The translations under genes and the position numbers were made by a program. From the NCBI GenBank assembly GCA_029262535.1, contig JAJCZF010000068.1:1-34930 (forward strand): a stretch of DNA of 34,930 bases, given 5' to 3'. The notes beneath the pieces are model-generated. The model saw only the letters and a list, made by a program, of their open reading frames with translations, had not been told where the DNA came from and ran no database searches. Of the stretch, positions 18,407 to 27,422 are shown piece after piece (the stretch's first letter is position 1; every line of letters starts with the position of its first letter). The stretch is from Deltaproteobacteria bacterium (GTDB lineage Bacteria > Desulfobacterota > GWC2-55-46 > JAJCZF01).

Positions 18407-19621
18407 ATGAGCGAAAACGAAAATATAGAAGATAGAGAAGAGCTACTCTCTACAAAGAAGGTCACCATCAGCATGGGTCCGCAGCATCCAAGCGCCCACG
18501 GTGTCCTGCATCTTATTTTAGAGATGCAGGGTGAGAAGATCCTTCGCGCCGAGCCTGATATCGGTTATCTCCATCGCGGCACGGAGAAGATAGCCGAGAA
18601 CCTGCTCTATCACCAGTTTACGCCATATACCGACAGGCTCGACTATATGAGCGCAATGAGTAACAACATGGCCTACGTCATGGCCGTTGAAAAAGCGCTC
18701 GGTATAGAGGGCGATATCCCGGACAGGGCCGAGTATCTTCGCGTTATCGTCGCCGAGCTTGCCCGTTGCGCGAGCCACCTTCTCGGTATCGGCGCGTGGG
18801 CGGTCGATATGGGCGCTCTAACGGCCTTTCTCTATTGCATCAGGGAGAGAGAGATGTGTCTCGATCTCTTCGAGATGATAAGCGGCGCGCGTATGACCTG
18901 CTCTTATATGAGGGTCGGCGGCGTCAGGTACGACGCTGACCAGAAATTTTTCGATAAGGTTCGTGACTTTGTCCGCATTCTGCCGGAGAAGCTCGACGAA
19001 TATAATAAACTGCTTACGGGCAACCGTATCTGGATACAGAGAAACAGGGATATCGGGGCCATTAGCGCTGAAGACGCGATTAACTTCGGCTTTACCGGCC
19101 CTAACCTGAGGGCAAGCGGTGTGCCGTGGGATATCAGGAAGGATACGCCGTATTCCGTATACGACCGCTTTGATTTCGACGTGCCGGTGGGAGAGAAGGG
19201 CGATTGCTTCGACCGTTATCTCTTAAGGATGGCGGAGATGAGGCAGTCGCTCCGTATCATCGAGCAGGCCCTTGATTCGATGCCGGACGGCCCCATAGCC
19301 GTGGATATCCCGGATGTCGTGCCGCCCGCCAAGGACGCGATATACGACAATATGGAAAATCTGATACACCACTTCAAGTACGTCTCAAGCGGCTTTACCG
19401 TGCCCGAGGGCGAGGTATATTCGGCTATCGAGGGACCGAAGGGAATACTTGGCGTATATATCCTGAGTGACGGCACGGAGAAGCCCTACAGGTTAAAGCT
19501 CCGCGTTCCGAGTTTTGTGAATCTGCAGGTTATGGACTTTCTCAGTAAAGAGACCTACATGGCCGATGTAGTAGCGATACTTTCGAGCCTCGACCCGGTA
19601 TTTGGCGAGTGCGATAAATAA
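18407..19621 (+). CDS. nuoD: NADH-quinone oxidoreductase subunit D
   Basis: MGPQHPSAHGVLHLILEMQGE, DIGYLHRGTEKIAE, C-terminal Asp/Gly-rich DPVFGECDK. Confidence 0.96.
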   Translation: MSENENIEDREELLSTKKVTISMGPQHPSAHGVLHLILEMQGEKILRAEPDIGYLHRGTEKIAENLLYHQFTPYTDRLDYMSAMSNNMAYVMAVEKALGIEGDIPDRAEYLRVIVAELARCASHLLGIGAWAVDMGALTAFLYCIREREMCLDLFEMISGARMTCSYMRVGGVRYDADQKFFDKVRDFVRILPEKLDEYNKLLTGNRIWIQRNRDIGAISAEDAINFGFTGPNLRASGVPWDIRKDTPYSVYDRFDFDVPVGEKGDCFDRYLLRMAEMRQSLRIIEQALDSMPDGPIAVDIPDVVPPAKDAIYDNMENLIHHFKYVSSGFTVPEGEVYSAIEGPKGILGVYILSDGTEKPYRLKLRVPSFVNLQVMDFLSKETYMADVVAILSSLDPVFGECDK

Positions 19622-19640
19622 TTTTTCAGGCGGATAAGAG

Positions 19641-20117
19641 ATGCTTACGGAAGAAGCAAAAAAGGCGATAAAAGAGGTAATGAAGCGGTACAAGACCAAG
19701 CGTGCCGCCGTCATGCCCGCGCTCACAATAGCGCAGGACGACGTCAGGGAGGTCACGGCCGAGGATATGCTCGAAATAGCCGAGATGCTTGAGATACAAC
19801 CTGTAATCGTTAACGAAGTCGCCAAGTTTTATACGATGTATAATGTGCAGAGGAAGGTTGGCAAGTACCATATCGAGGTCTGCCATAATATCTCCTGTAA
19901 CCTGCTTCAGGCCGAGCGCATAATTGCGCACATTGAAAACAGGTTAAATATAAAGGTCGGTGGTACGACCACCGACGGCAAGTTCACACTATCGACGGCT
20001 GAGTGCCTCGGCTCTTGCGGCACCGCTCCGATGATGCAGATAAATGATACTTACTACGAGGACCTTACGGAGACGAAGGTCAACGATATCCTTGCTACAC
20101 TGAAGAGCCGGGACTAG
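19641..20117 (+). CDS. nuoE: NADH-quinone oxidoreductase subunit E ([2Fe-2S])
   Basis: FYTMYNVQRKVGKYHIEVCHNISCNL...VECLGSCGTAPMMQINDTYYEDLT-like C motif set. Confidence 0.94.
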   Translation: MLTEEAKKAIKEVMKRYKTKRAAVMPALTIAQDDVREVTAEDMLEIAEMLEIQPVIVNEVAKFYTMYNVQRKVGKYHIEVCHNISCNLLQAERIIAHIENRLNIKVGGTTTDGKFTLSTAECLGSCGTAPMMQINDTYYEDLTETKVNDILATLKSRD

Positions 20118-20128
20118 TTATTGGGATA

Positions 20129-21382
20129 ATGAAACCTATACTCTTAAAAAATCAATTTAACCCCGAGGCCTACAAGGTTGAGAGCTATGTGGCCGGAGGC
20201 GGTTATGAGTCGCTCAAGAAGGCCTTTACGATGAAGCCGGACGATATCATCCAGCTCGTCAAGGATTCGGGGCTTCGCGGCAGGGGTGGTGCGGGATTCC
20301 CGACCGGCCTCAAGTGGTCTTTTATACCCAAAGACCCGACCATGCAAAAATACCTCGCCTGTAACGCCGACGAGGGAGAGCCGGGTACCTTTAAAGATCG
20401 CGGCATAATAAATAACGACCCGCACCTCTTGATAGAGGGAATGACCATAGCGAGCTTCGCCTTTGGCGCCTCCGTCTCTTACATATATATAAGGGGCGAG
20501 TTTGTCTTCGGCGCAAGGAGGCTTGAGGCCGCCATAGCCGAGGCCTACGAAAAGGGCTTTTTGGGCGAAAATATTATGGGTTCCGGTTTTTCGCACGACA
20601 TGTATGTGCACTGCGGCGCGGGCGCCTATATCTGCGGTGAGGAGACGGCGCTGATAGACTCTCTCGAAGGCAGACGCGGCACTCCGAGGATAAAGCCGCC
20701 ATTCCCGGCCATCGAGGGTCTTAATAGCAAACCTACCGTTATTAATAATGTCGAAACACTCTCGACCGTACCGTCAATAATAAAGAACGGGGCCAAGTGG
20801 TTCGCAGGTATTGGCCCTGAGAAGTGTCCGGGGCCGAAGATCTACGGCGTGAGCGGACATGTTCAGAAGCCGGGCCTTTACGAGCTTCCGATGGGCACGC
20901 CGATACGCGAGATTATCTTTAATCACGCCGGCGGCATAAAGGGCGGTACCTTCAAGGCCGCTATTCCGGGCGGTATCACCGCTCCGATGCTCGTTGAGAA
21001 GGATCTCGATACAAGGATGGACTTTGATTCACTTGCCGCCAAGCAATCGATGCTCGGTTCCGGCGGCGTAATAGTAATGAACAATTCGACCTGCATGGTA
21101 AAGGTCGCATTAATAACGAACAGGTTCTTTAGCCATGAGTCGTGCGGCAAGTGTACGCCGTGCCGCGAGGGTACGACATGGATTACCCAGATACTTAAGC
21201 GTATGGAAGATGGCGAAGGCAGACCCGGCGACACGGCCGAGATCGAGAGGCTCTGCGGCATGATATTCGGACGCACCTTCTGCCCGCTCGGAGACGGAGC
21301 GACGATGGCGATACGCGGAAATCTCGCGCACTTCAGAGACGAGTTCATATATCACGAAGAACACGGAAGGTGCAAGGTCTAG
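20129..21382 (+). CDS. nuoF: NADH-quinone oxidoreductase subunit F (FMN, [4Fe-4S])
   Basis: GLRGRGGAGFPTGLKWSF, CNADEGEPGTFKDR, ESCGKCTPCREG. Confidence 0.97.
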   Translation: MKPILLKNQFNPEAYKVESYVAGGGYESLKKAFTMKPDDIIQLVKDSGLRGRGGAGFPTGLKWSFIPKDPTMQKYLACNADEGEPGTFKDRGIINNDPHLLIEGMTIASFAFGASVSYIYIRGEFVFGARRLEAAIAEAYEKGFLGENIMGSGFSHDMYVHCGAGAYICGEETALIDSLEGRRGTPRIKPPFPAIEGLNSKPTVINNVETLSTVPSIIKNGAKWFAGIGPEKCPGPKIYGVSGHVQKPGLYELPMGTPIREIIFNHAGGIKGGTFKAAIPGGITAPMLVEKDLDTRMDFDSLAAKQSMLGSGGVIVMNNSTCMVKVALITNRFFSHESCGKCTPCREGTTWITQILKRMEDGEGRPGDTAEIERLCGMIFGRTFCPLGDGATMAIRGNLAHFRDEFIYHEEHGRCKV

Positions 21383-21487
21383 GGCTCCTTGGGCCAATCT
21401 GGGCCAGTTTGAGGTAGAACGGACAGAGTGAAATATACTGGGAAGGGCCTTGTAAATGGGCTGACCAGATGGATTAATTGAATAAAT

Positions 21488-24004
21488 ATGGCAAAACTTA
21501 CTATAAACGGAAAATTCATCGAGGTAAAGGACGGCACCCTGATCCTTGAGGCGGCAAAGCAGGCCGGTATTGAGATACCGACCTTCTGTTATCAGGCCGA
21601 CCTCTCGCGTATCGGCGCGTGCAGGATATGCCTCGTAGAGATCGCGGGCCAGAGAAAGCTCATGACCTCTTGCACGACCCCTGTCATGGAGGGAATGGAG
21701 GTCAACTCAGAGTCCGCCGCCGTCCAGGAATCAAGGAAGGGCGTAATAGAGTTCTTCCTCTCGAACCACTCGCTCGACTGTCCGGTTTGCGACAAGGCCG
21801 GTGAGTGCGAGCTTCAGGATATGGTCTATAAACACGGGCCGAGGAAGGGTTCCTTTAAAGAGAAGAAGATACGCTTCCACGAAAAAGACTACCCGCTTAG
21901 CCCGGTAATTATAAAGAATTCGAACAGGTGCGTTAAGTGCACGCGTTGCATAAGGGTCTGCCGCGACACGGTCGGTGTCGGCGTGCTCGGCTCCATGGGG
22001 CGCGGCGCTCATCAGGAAGAGACCAGCTTCCTTCGTACCTACCTGGACTGCGACCACTGCGGAAACTGCATCGAGGTCTGTCCGGTCGGTTGTTTCATGA
22101 GGCGTCCCTATCGTTACAAGTCCCGCCCGTGGGACCTTAAGAGCGCCGATACGATATGTCCGTACTGCGCAACCGGTTGCACCTCCAAGATACAGGAACG
22201 CGACGGCGAAGTCGTGCGCTCTATATCGAAGATGGGCAAGGGCGTTAATAACGAACTCTTGTGCGCGCGCGGGCGTTTCGGTTTCGACTTTATAAGCAAC
22301 GAAGACAGGTTGACGACCCCTCTCATGCGTAAGGACGGCGAGCTGGTGCCTGTATCATGGGACGAGGCGCTTGAGTCTCTGGCGGTCAATTTGGGAGCCT
22401 TCGCTCCGGAGCGCATCGGCGGCATAGCCTCGGCAAGGCTCACTAACGAAGATCTCTTTCTATTCCAGGATCTGATGCGTTCGGCCTTTAAGACCAATAA
22501 TATTGATTCTTCCGCAAGATGGAATCGCGACTCCGTATCGGCATTTATCAAGGCCACCGGCATCAACGAGGGCGGTGTCTCTCTAAGGGGCGCGCTCGAA
22601 GGTGTGGATGCGATATTCATCGTAGGAACGCAGATATCAGAAGAAAACCCGGTTACCGACTACCTGCTTCGCCGGTCATTCGATTCGAGGTGGGTCTTTA
22701 CCATGATAGCCTCGGCCCGCGCCATGAAGCTTGATAGCTGCGCACAGCTTACGATGAGGCACGATCCGGCTACGGAGAACGCCCTCTTAACGGCTATCGC
22801 CAAGGTTATATTCGACGATGCCGGTGAAAAGGCCGCCGGGCTGGACTGCGCGGAACTCTTTAAAGATCTTTCATTAAAAGACCTATCGGACGAGTCCGGT
22901 GTCGACCAGTCAGATATAGGGGCCGCCGCAAGGAAGCTTTTCGGTAGCGAGAGCGCGACATTCTTCGCAGGAACCGAGTTCCTTCGTTTCCCTGACGGGC
23001 TTCGCGGTTTCAGCCTTTTAAAAGAACTGCTTACGGCGCTCGGAAAGAAGATAACCGTTGTGCCGGTGCTCGATAGGTGTAACCAGAGGGGCGCATGGGA
23101 CATGGGCGTACACCCGGCCTTTGGACCGGGTTACGAGCCGGTCGAGAACCCTGGGCTCGGCAACGCCGGAATGCTTGAGGCGGCAGACGCCAGACAGCTT
23201 GACGCCCTTTATATCGCGGGCGTCGATATATTAAATAACTACCCGGACTTTGAGACGGCTGAAAAGGCCCTTAGTAAACTACAATACCTTGTTGTAAATG
23301 AACTCTTCCTTACCGGCACGGCGGCCATGGCCGACCTGGTCCTTCCCGTCGCCTCTTTTGCTGAAAAGGCCGGAACGATGACCAACCAGGAGGGCAGGGT
23401 GCAGTCGATGTCGCCGCTGATGAAACCCCCCGGCGAGGCGCGTACCGCGCACGATATCTTCTCCGCTCTTCTTAAGGCCCACGACTTTGAGTTTAATGTC
23501 GCAAAGCCCAAGGGGACCTTTGAGAAAATACAGGCTAACGTTAAGAGTTATGCGGATGTCGAGCTATTGAACGAGAGATCTGATAAATCTCTTACCGGAG
23601 AGTCAGGCAATACGGTAAGTTCGTCAATCCTTGAAAAAGAGGCTGACGAAGAGGATCAAACACCGGCGTATACGGCTGAGGATCTGCCGCTTACGCTCAT
23701 TACGGGTAACCATCTCTTTTACTCCGGTATGCTGTCGTCGAGATCTGCGACACTCGGCAGCCTCCTGAAAGAGGCCATTGTTGAGATAAACGATACCGAC
23801 GCAAAGAAGTACGACCTTAAGAGCGGAGACCATGTCACGGTCACAGGACGTTACCACGAGGGCCGTTATGCCGTAAGGGTCAAAAACGGTTCCAGAAAGG
23901 GCGTCGCCTTCATCCCTGAGAATTTCAAGACCGGACCGGTCAACAGATTCTTCAGAAAGGGCGAGTGGAGTCAGAAGGTCAGGCTTAAGAAGGTTGATGC
24001 CTAA
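21488..24004 (+). CDS. nuoG: NADH-quinone oxidoreductase subunit G
   Basis: N-terminal 2Fe-2S domain, HSLDCPVCDKAGECELQD, CVKCTRCIRVC, molybdopterin-oxidoreductase-like region, 838 aa. Confidence 0.93.
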   Translation: MAKLTINGKFIEVKDGTLILEAAKQAGIEIPTFCYQADLSRIGACRICLVEIAGQRKLMTSCTTPVMEGMEVNSESAAVQESRKGVIEFFLSNHSLDCPVCDKAGECELQDMVYKHGPRKGSFKEKKIRFHEKDYPLSPVIIKNSNRCVKCTRCIRVCRDTVGVGVLGSMGRGAHQEETSFLRTYLDCDHCGNCIEVCPVGCFMRRPYRYKSRPWDLKSADTICPYCATGCTSKIQERDGEVVRSISKMGKGVNNELLCARGRFGFDFISNEDRLTTPLMRKDGELVPVSWDEALESLAVNLGAFAPERIGGIASARLTNEDLFLFQDLMRSAFKTNNIDSSARWNRDSVSAFIKATGINEGGVSLRGALEGVDAIFIVGTQISEENPVTDYLLRRSFDSRWVFTMIASARAMKLDSCAQLTMRHDPATENALLTAIAKVIFDDAGEKAAGLDCAELFKDLSLKDLSDESGVDQSDIGAAARKLFGSESATFFAGTEFLRFPDGLRGFSLLKELLTALGKKITVVPVLDRCNQRGAWDMGVHPAFGPGYEPVENPGLGNAGMLEAADARQLDALYIAGVDILNNYPDFETAEKALSKLQYLVVNELFLTGTAAMADLVLPVASFAEKAGTMTNQEGRVQSMSPLMKPPGEARTAHDIFSALLKAHDFEFNVAKPKGTFEKIQANVKSYADVELLNERSDKSLTGESGNTVSSSILEKEADEEDQTPAYTAEDLPLTLITGNHLFYSGMLSSRSATLGSLLKEAIVEINDTDAKKYDLKSGDHVTVTGRYHEGRYAVRVKNGSRKGVAFIPENFKTGPVNRFFRKGEWSQKVRLKKVDA

Positions 24005-24103
24005 CAGGTAATGAGCGGCCGGTCCGCCTGGTGCGGAGCGGTCATTAAAGATAGCAGTTTCATAAAGAGCAGTGCCGCAAAAATTGGGCACGGGAGAATC
24101 ATT

Positions 24104-24574
24104 ATGATAGAACCTGGCGACCTTAGAGGGTTAGAGTTTTTCGATGATCTTACCGACAACGAGCTTGAGGTAATTTCCGAAATAGTTAATAAGAAGGATT
24201 TTACGACCGGCGAGACGGTTTTTAAAGAAAATGTCGTTGGAAGCTCGCTCTATATAATTAAAAAGGGTGAAGTGAAGGTCTGTAAAGAGGGCCCAGGCGG
24301 CGAGCTTGTCACCATAACGCTCTTAAAAGACGAGGACATATTTGGAGAGATGAGCTTTCTCGACGAGCGCACGCACTCTTCGTCAATAGTCGCGGTCTCC
24401 GATGTTGAGACATATGTCATTGAGAAGGCCGACTTCGACAAGCTCGTAGACGCGCATCCGCGTGTGGTTTATAAGCTTATGAAGAATATAGTCTTTACCG
24501 TTCACGCAATCGTCAAGGGCATGAACTTGCGCTACATAGATATGATGAACTACATGTGGGGCCGCCAGCGCTAG
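24104..24574 (+). CDS. Cyclic nucleotide-binding (CAP_ED) domain protein without a DNA-binding domain, inserted between nuoG and nuoH
   Basis: LYIIKKGEVKVCKEGPGGELVTITLLKDEDIFGEMSFLDERTHSSSIVAVSDVETYVIEKADFDKL; ATG at 24104 follows GGGAG (ORF track start is 24011). Confidence 0.88.
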   Translation: MIEPGDLRGLEFFDDLTDNELEVISEIVNKKDFTTGETVFKENVVGSSLYIIKKGEVKVCKEGPGGELVTITLLKDEDIFGEMSFLDERTHSSSIVAVSDVETYVIEKADFDKLVDAHPRVVYKLMKNIVFTVHAIVKGMNLRYIDMMNYMWGRQR

Positions 24575-24603
24575 CCTCCTGGGCTCCTGGGCATATTAGT
24601 AAA

Positions 24604-24683
24604 GCAGGCAGTTGGGCGTATTGGCCAAGCAGGCAGTTGGGTGTATTGGCCAAGCAGGCAGTTGGGTGTTTGATAGAGCAGGC
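24604..24683. repeat. 25-bp tandem repeat, about 3 copies
   Basis: GCAGGCAGTTGGGcGTATTGGCCAA / GCAGGCAGTTGGGTGTATTGGCCAA / GCAGGCAGTTGGGTGTTTGATAGA / GCAGGC. Confidence 0.9.
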
Positions 24684-24770
24684 CTCAATTAGCCTTATTA
24701 AGGGGTGTAGGCTCCTGCTATTAAGTTTTTAATTGATCTTACAGTTTTAAAAAAGGTTTTTTATTAAAGA

Positions 24771-25826
24771 ATGACCGAATTAACAAACATACTTCCGTCC
24801 ATGGCGACGGTGCTTCAGGTGATCATGATCGCGGTTAAGTGCGTCATTATCGCCGGTATCGTGATGAACCTGCCGATAATCCTCGTCTGGCTTGAGAGGA
24901 AGGTCGCGGGTCACATACAGCAGCGTCCCGGACCGATGAGGATCGGACCGCACGGACTCTTGCAGTCTGTCGCCGACGGTATTAAGCTCATCTTTAAGGA
25001 AGATATTATTCCGAGCAAGGCCGATAAGATAGTCTTTATCATCGCGCCTGTAATCGCTCTCATTCCGGCAATGACCGTCTTCGTTACGATTCCGTTTGGC
25101 GATTCGATTATGATCCCGTATATAAATCAAGAGGTTACCCTCTATATAGCCGACTTTAACGTGGCGATACTCTTTATCCTCGCGGTCGGAGGTATCTCGG
25201 TCTACGGCTTCATGCTAGGTGGTTGGGCCTCTAACAGTAAGTACGCGCTACTCGGTTCCATAAGGGCCGCGGCGCAGATGATCAGCTACGAGGTCGCCTT
25301 CAGCTTCGCCGCTATCGGCGTCGTTATGATGACCAACTCCTTAAGCCTCGTTGATATAGTACATGCGCAGGACGGCTGGTTTACCAATTGGAATATCCTC
25401 TACCTGCCGGTCGGCCCGGTCTGGTTCTGCATATTCTTTGTCGCGGCGCTGGCAGAGCTTAACCGTATCCCGTTCGATATGTCCGAGGATGAAGGTTCTC
25501 TTGCCGCGGGTTACCAGGTCGAGTATAGCGGCATGAAGTTCTCGCTCTTCGCCCTTGCCGAGTATTCCGCGATGGTTAGCATATCGGTACTCTGCGTAAT
25601 ATTCTTCTTCGGCGGCTGGAACGCGCCGATACCGGGCATTCCGATAGTACCGCCGGTCCTATGGCTTATCGGAAAGACTTTCGTATTCATATATTTCTTT
25701 ATGGTAATAAGATTTACTTTGCCGAGATACAGGTACGACCAGCTAATGACGATCGGTTGGAAGGTGCTTATACCGCTTTCGCTGGTAATGATCCTGATCA
25801 CGGGACTTATGAGGATATTATTATAG
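24771..25826 (+). CDS. nuoH: NADH-quinone oxidoreductase subunit H
   Basis: LERKVAGHIQQRPGPMRIGPHGLLQSVADGIKLIFKEDIIP, AELNRIPFDMSEDEGSLAAGYQVEYSGMKFSLFALAEY. Confidence 0.97.
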   Translation: MTELTNILPSMATVLQVIMIAVKCVIIAGIVMNLPIILVWLERKVAGHIQQRPGPMRIGPHGLLQSVADGIKLIFKEDIIPSKADKIVFIIAPVIALIPAMTVFVTIPFGDSIMIPYINQEVTLYIADFNVAILFILAVGGISVYGFMLGGWASNSKYALLGSIRAAAQMISYEVAFSFAAIGVVMMTNSLSLVDIVHAQDGWFTNWNILYLPVGPVWFCIFFVAALAELNRIPFDMSEDEGSLAAGYQVEYSGMKFSLFALAEYSAMVSISVLCVIFFFGGWNAPIPGIPIVPPVLWLIGKTFVFIYFFMVIRFTLPRYRYDQLMTIGWKVLIPLSLVMILITGLMRILL

Positions 25827-25829
25827 ATA

Positions 25830-26441
25830 ATGAAGCCGCACGTTAAAAAACTAGACAGGCAGTGCGACCATACAGACGCGCCGTCGATCCTGAAGGATAT
25901 CTTTAACCGCGCTATCTTTAAGGATATTATCAAGGGGTTATCGGTAACGCTCAAGTATAATGTGTCGCCGGTCATTACCCTGAACTATCCCGATAAGGAA
26001 AAATGGATACCGACCGCCAGGTATCGCGGGGTGCACACGCTAAACAGGGACGAAGAGGGCAGAGAGTTATGCGTCGCTTGCGAACTCTGCGTTAAGGCCT
26101 GCCCTACCGGTTGCATCACCGTCGTGCCGGAAGAGGATGACACCGGGCGAGGAATAGCAGACCGTGTGGCAAAGATCTGGACCGTAAATCTCGTAAGGTG
26201 CATGTTCTGCGGATATTGCGAGGACGCCTGCCCGACAACGGCCGTAAGGCTCGGACGAGATTACGAGCTTGCCTGCAGGGATATGAGCTGCGCCGTACTT
26301 AACCGCGACCAGCTCTTACAGAAACCGGAGATTCCGGAGGACTTCGAGGGCGGCACGCGCGTAAGCGCAAGGATGAAGAAGATGAGGGGTGGAATTAAGG
26401 TCATCCCTGATATAAATAAAAAGAGAGACAACTGGTGGTAG
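25830..26441 (+). CDS. nuoI: NADH-quinone oxidoreductase subunit I (2x[4Fe-4S])
   Basis: CVACELCVKACPTGCITV and CMFCGYCEDACPTTAV. Confidence 0.95.
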   Translation: MKPHVKKLDRQCDHTDAPSILKDIFNRAIFKDIIKGLSVTLKYNVSPVITLNYPDKEKWIPTARYRGVHTLNRDEEGRELCVACELCVKACPTGCITVVPEEDDTGRGIADRVAKIWTVNLVRCMFCGYCEDACPTTAVRLGRDYELACRDMSCAVLNRDQLLQKPEIPEDFEGGTRVSARMKKMRGGIKVIPDINKKRDNWW

Positions 26442-26564
26442 GGCCACGGACCGCTGTCTGTCGATAGGGCCACCTGGACGCTAAGATTGCTTTCTTTATA
26501 ATAACGAAATTCGCGGCGGTAACCATATAGACCGTTGTAGCAATACTACTAACAAGATAAAACT

Positions 26565-27068
26565 ATGCTGATAGAATACATATTATTTATAATATTCGCC
26601 GTCATTGCGATCATGAGTTCCTTATGCGTTGTTACGCTCAGGAATCCGGTCCACTGCGCGGGTTACCTGATAGTGACGCTCTTGCAGGTAGCGGCCTTGT
26701 TCCTACTGTGCCGCTCGCCCTTTCTCGCCGTGGTACAGGTCTTTATTTATGTCGGCGCGGTACTAGTGCTATTCCTCTTCGTCGTGCTTCTTATAGATGT
26801 TAAGAAGGCCTCGATGGAGATATTTAAACCGAAACACAGGCCTCTGGCGTATGGCGTCCTGGCGATTCTGCTTATAGAGACGCTGGTCGTGATATTTGTC
26901 GGCGGACTTGAGAAGATAAGGCTGGCCGCGCCGGGCGCGGAGGTAAAGGTAGAGACTATCGGGCGAGAGCTCTTTACATCGTATATCTTCCCGTTCGAGA
27001 TAGTCTCGGTAGTGCTATTAGTGGCAATGGTCGGCGCCATCGTAATGGCGATAGACAGGCGAGGGTAG
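26565..27068 (+). CDS. nuoJ: NADH-quinone oxidoreductase subunit J
   Basis: NPVHCAGYLIVTLLQVAALFLL..PFLAVVQVFIYVGAVLVLFLFVVLLID. Confidence 0.93.
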   Translation: MLIEYILFIIFAVIAIMSSLCVVTLRNPVHCAGYLIVTLLQVAALFLLCRSPFLAVVQVFIYVGAVLVLFLFVVLLIDVKKASMEIFKPKHRPLAYGVLAILLIETLVVIFVGGLEKIRLAAPGAEVKVETIGRELFTSYIFPFEIVSVVLLVAMVGAIVMAIDRRG

Positions 27069-27075
27069 GGGGGTT

Positions 27076-27384
27076 ATGGAATCGATACCCGTAACATGGT
27101 TTGTCGCGCTTAGCGCGATACTCTTTCTCATAGGCGCGTCCGGGGTTCTTCTTAGGAAGAATCTTGTAATCATGCTCATGAGCCTTGAGTTGATCTTTAA
27201 TGCCGTTAATATCAACCTCGTTGCCTTTTCTTATTATTTACAGGATCTTACGGGCCAGCTTTTCGCCATATTTTCCATTACTATCGCGGCCTGCGAGGTC
27301 GCTGTGGCCCTTGGTATACTTATTGCTCTCGTTCGGAACAGGCGTACATTCAGCGCCGACGAGATAAAGACGTTGAACGGCTAG
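27076..27384 (+). CDS. nuoK: NADH-quinone oxidoreductase subunit K
   Basis: GASGVLLRKNLVIMLMSLELIFNAVNINLVAFS...AACEVAVALGILIALVR. Confidence 0.95.
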   Translation: MESIPVTWFVALSAILFLIGASGVLLRKNLVIMLMSLELIFNAVNINLVAFSYYLQDLTGQLFAIFSITIAACEVAVALGILIALVRNRRTFSADEIKTLNG

Positions 27385-27422
27385 TTAGTTTAGTAACTGA
27401 TTTTTTATAAAGAAAGTTTAGA

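Noticed and set aside
15949-24091. Antisense or overlapping ORFs inside the nitrilase-family and nuo genes (e.g. 15949..16338 -, 20144..20611 -, 22114..22620 -, 23624..24091 -)
   Set aside because: Each lies opposite a strongly conserved enzyme subunit; no independent support
24604-24683. CRISPR array
   Set aside because: The 25-bp units are contiguous with no unique spacers, so it is a tandem repeat
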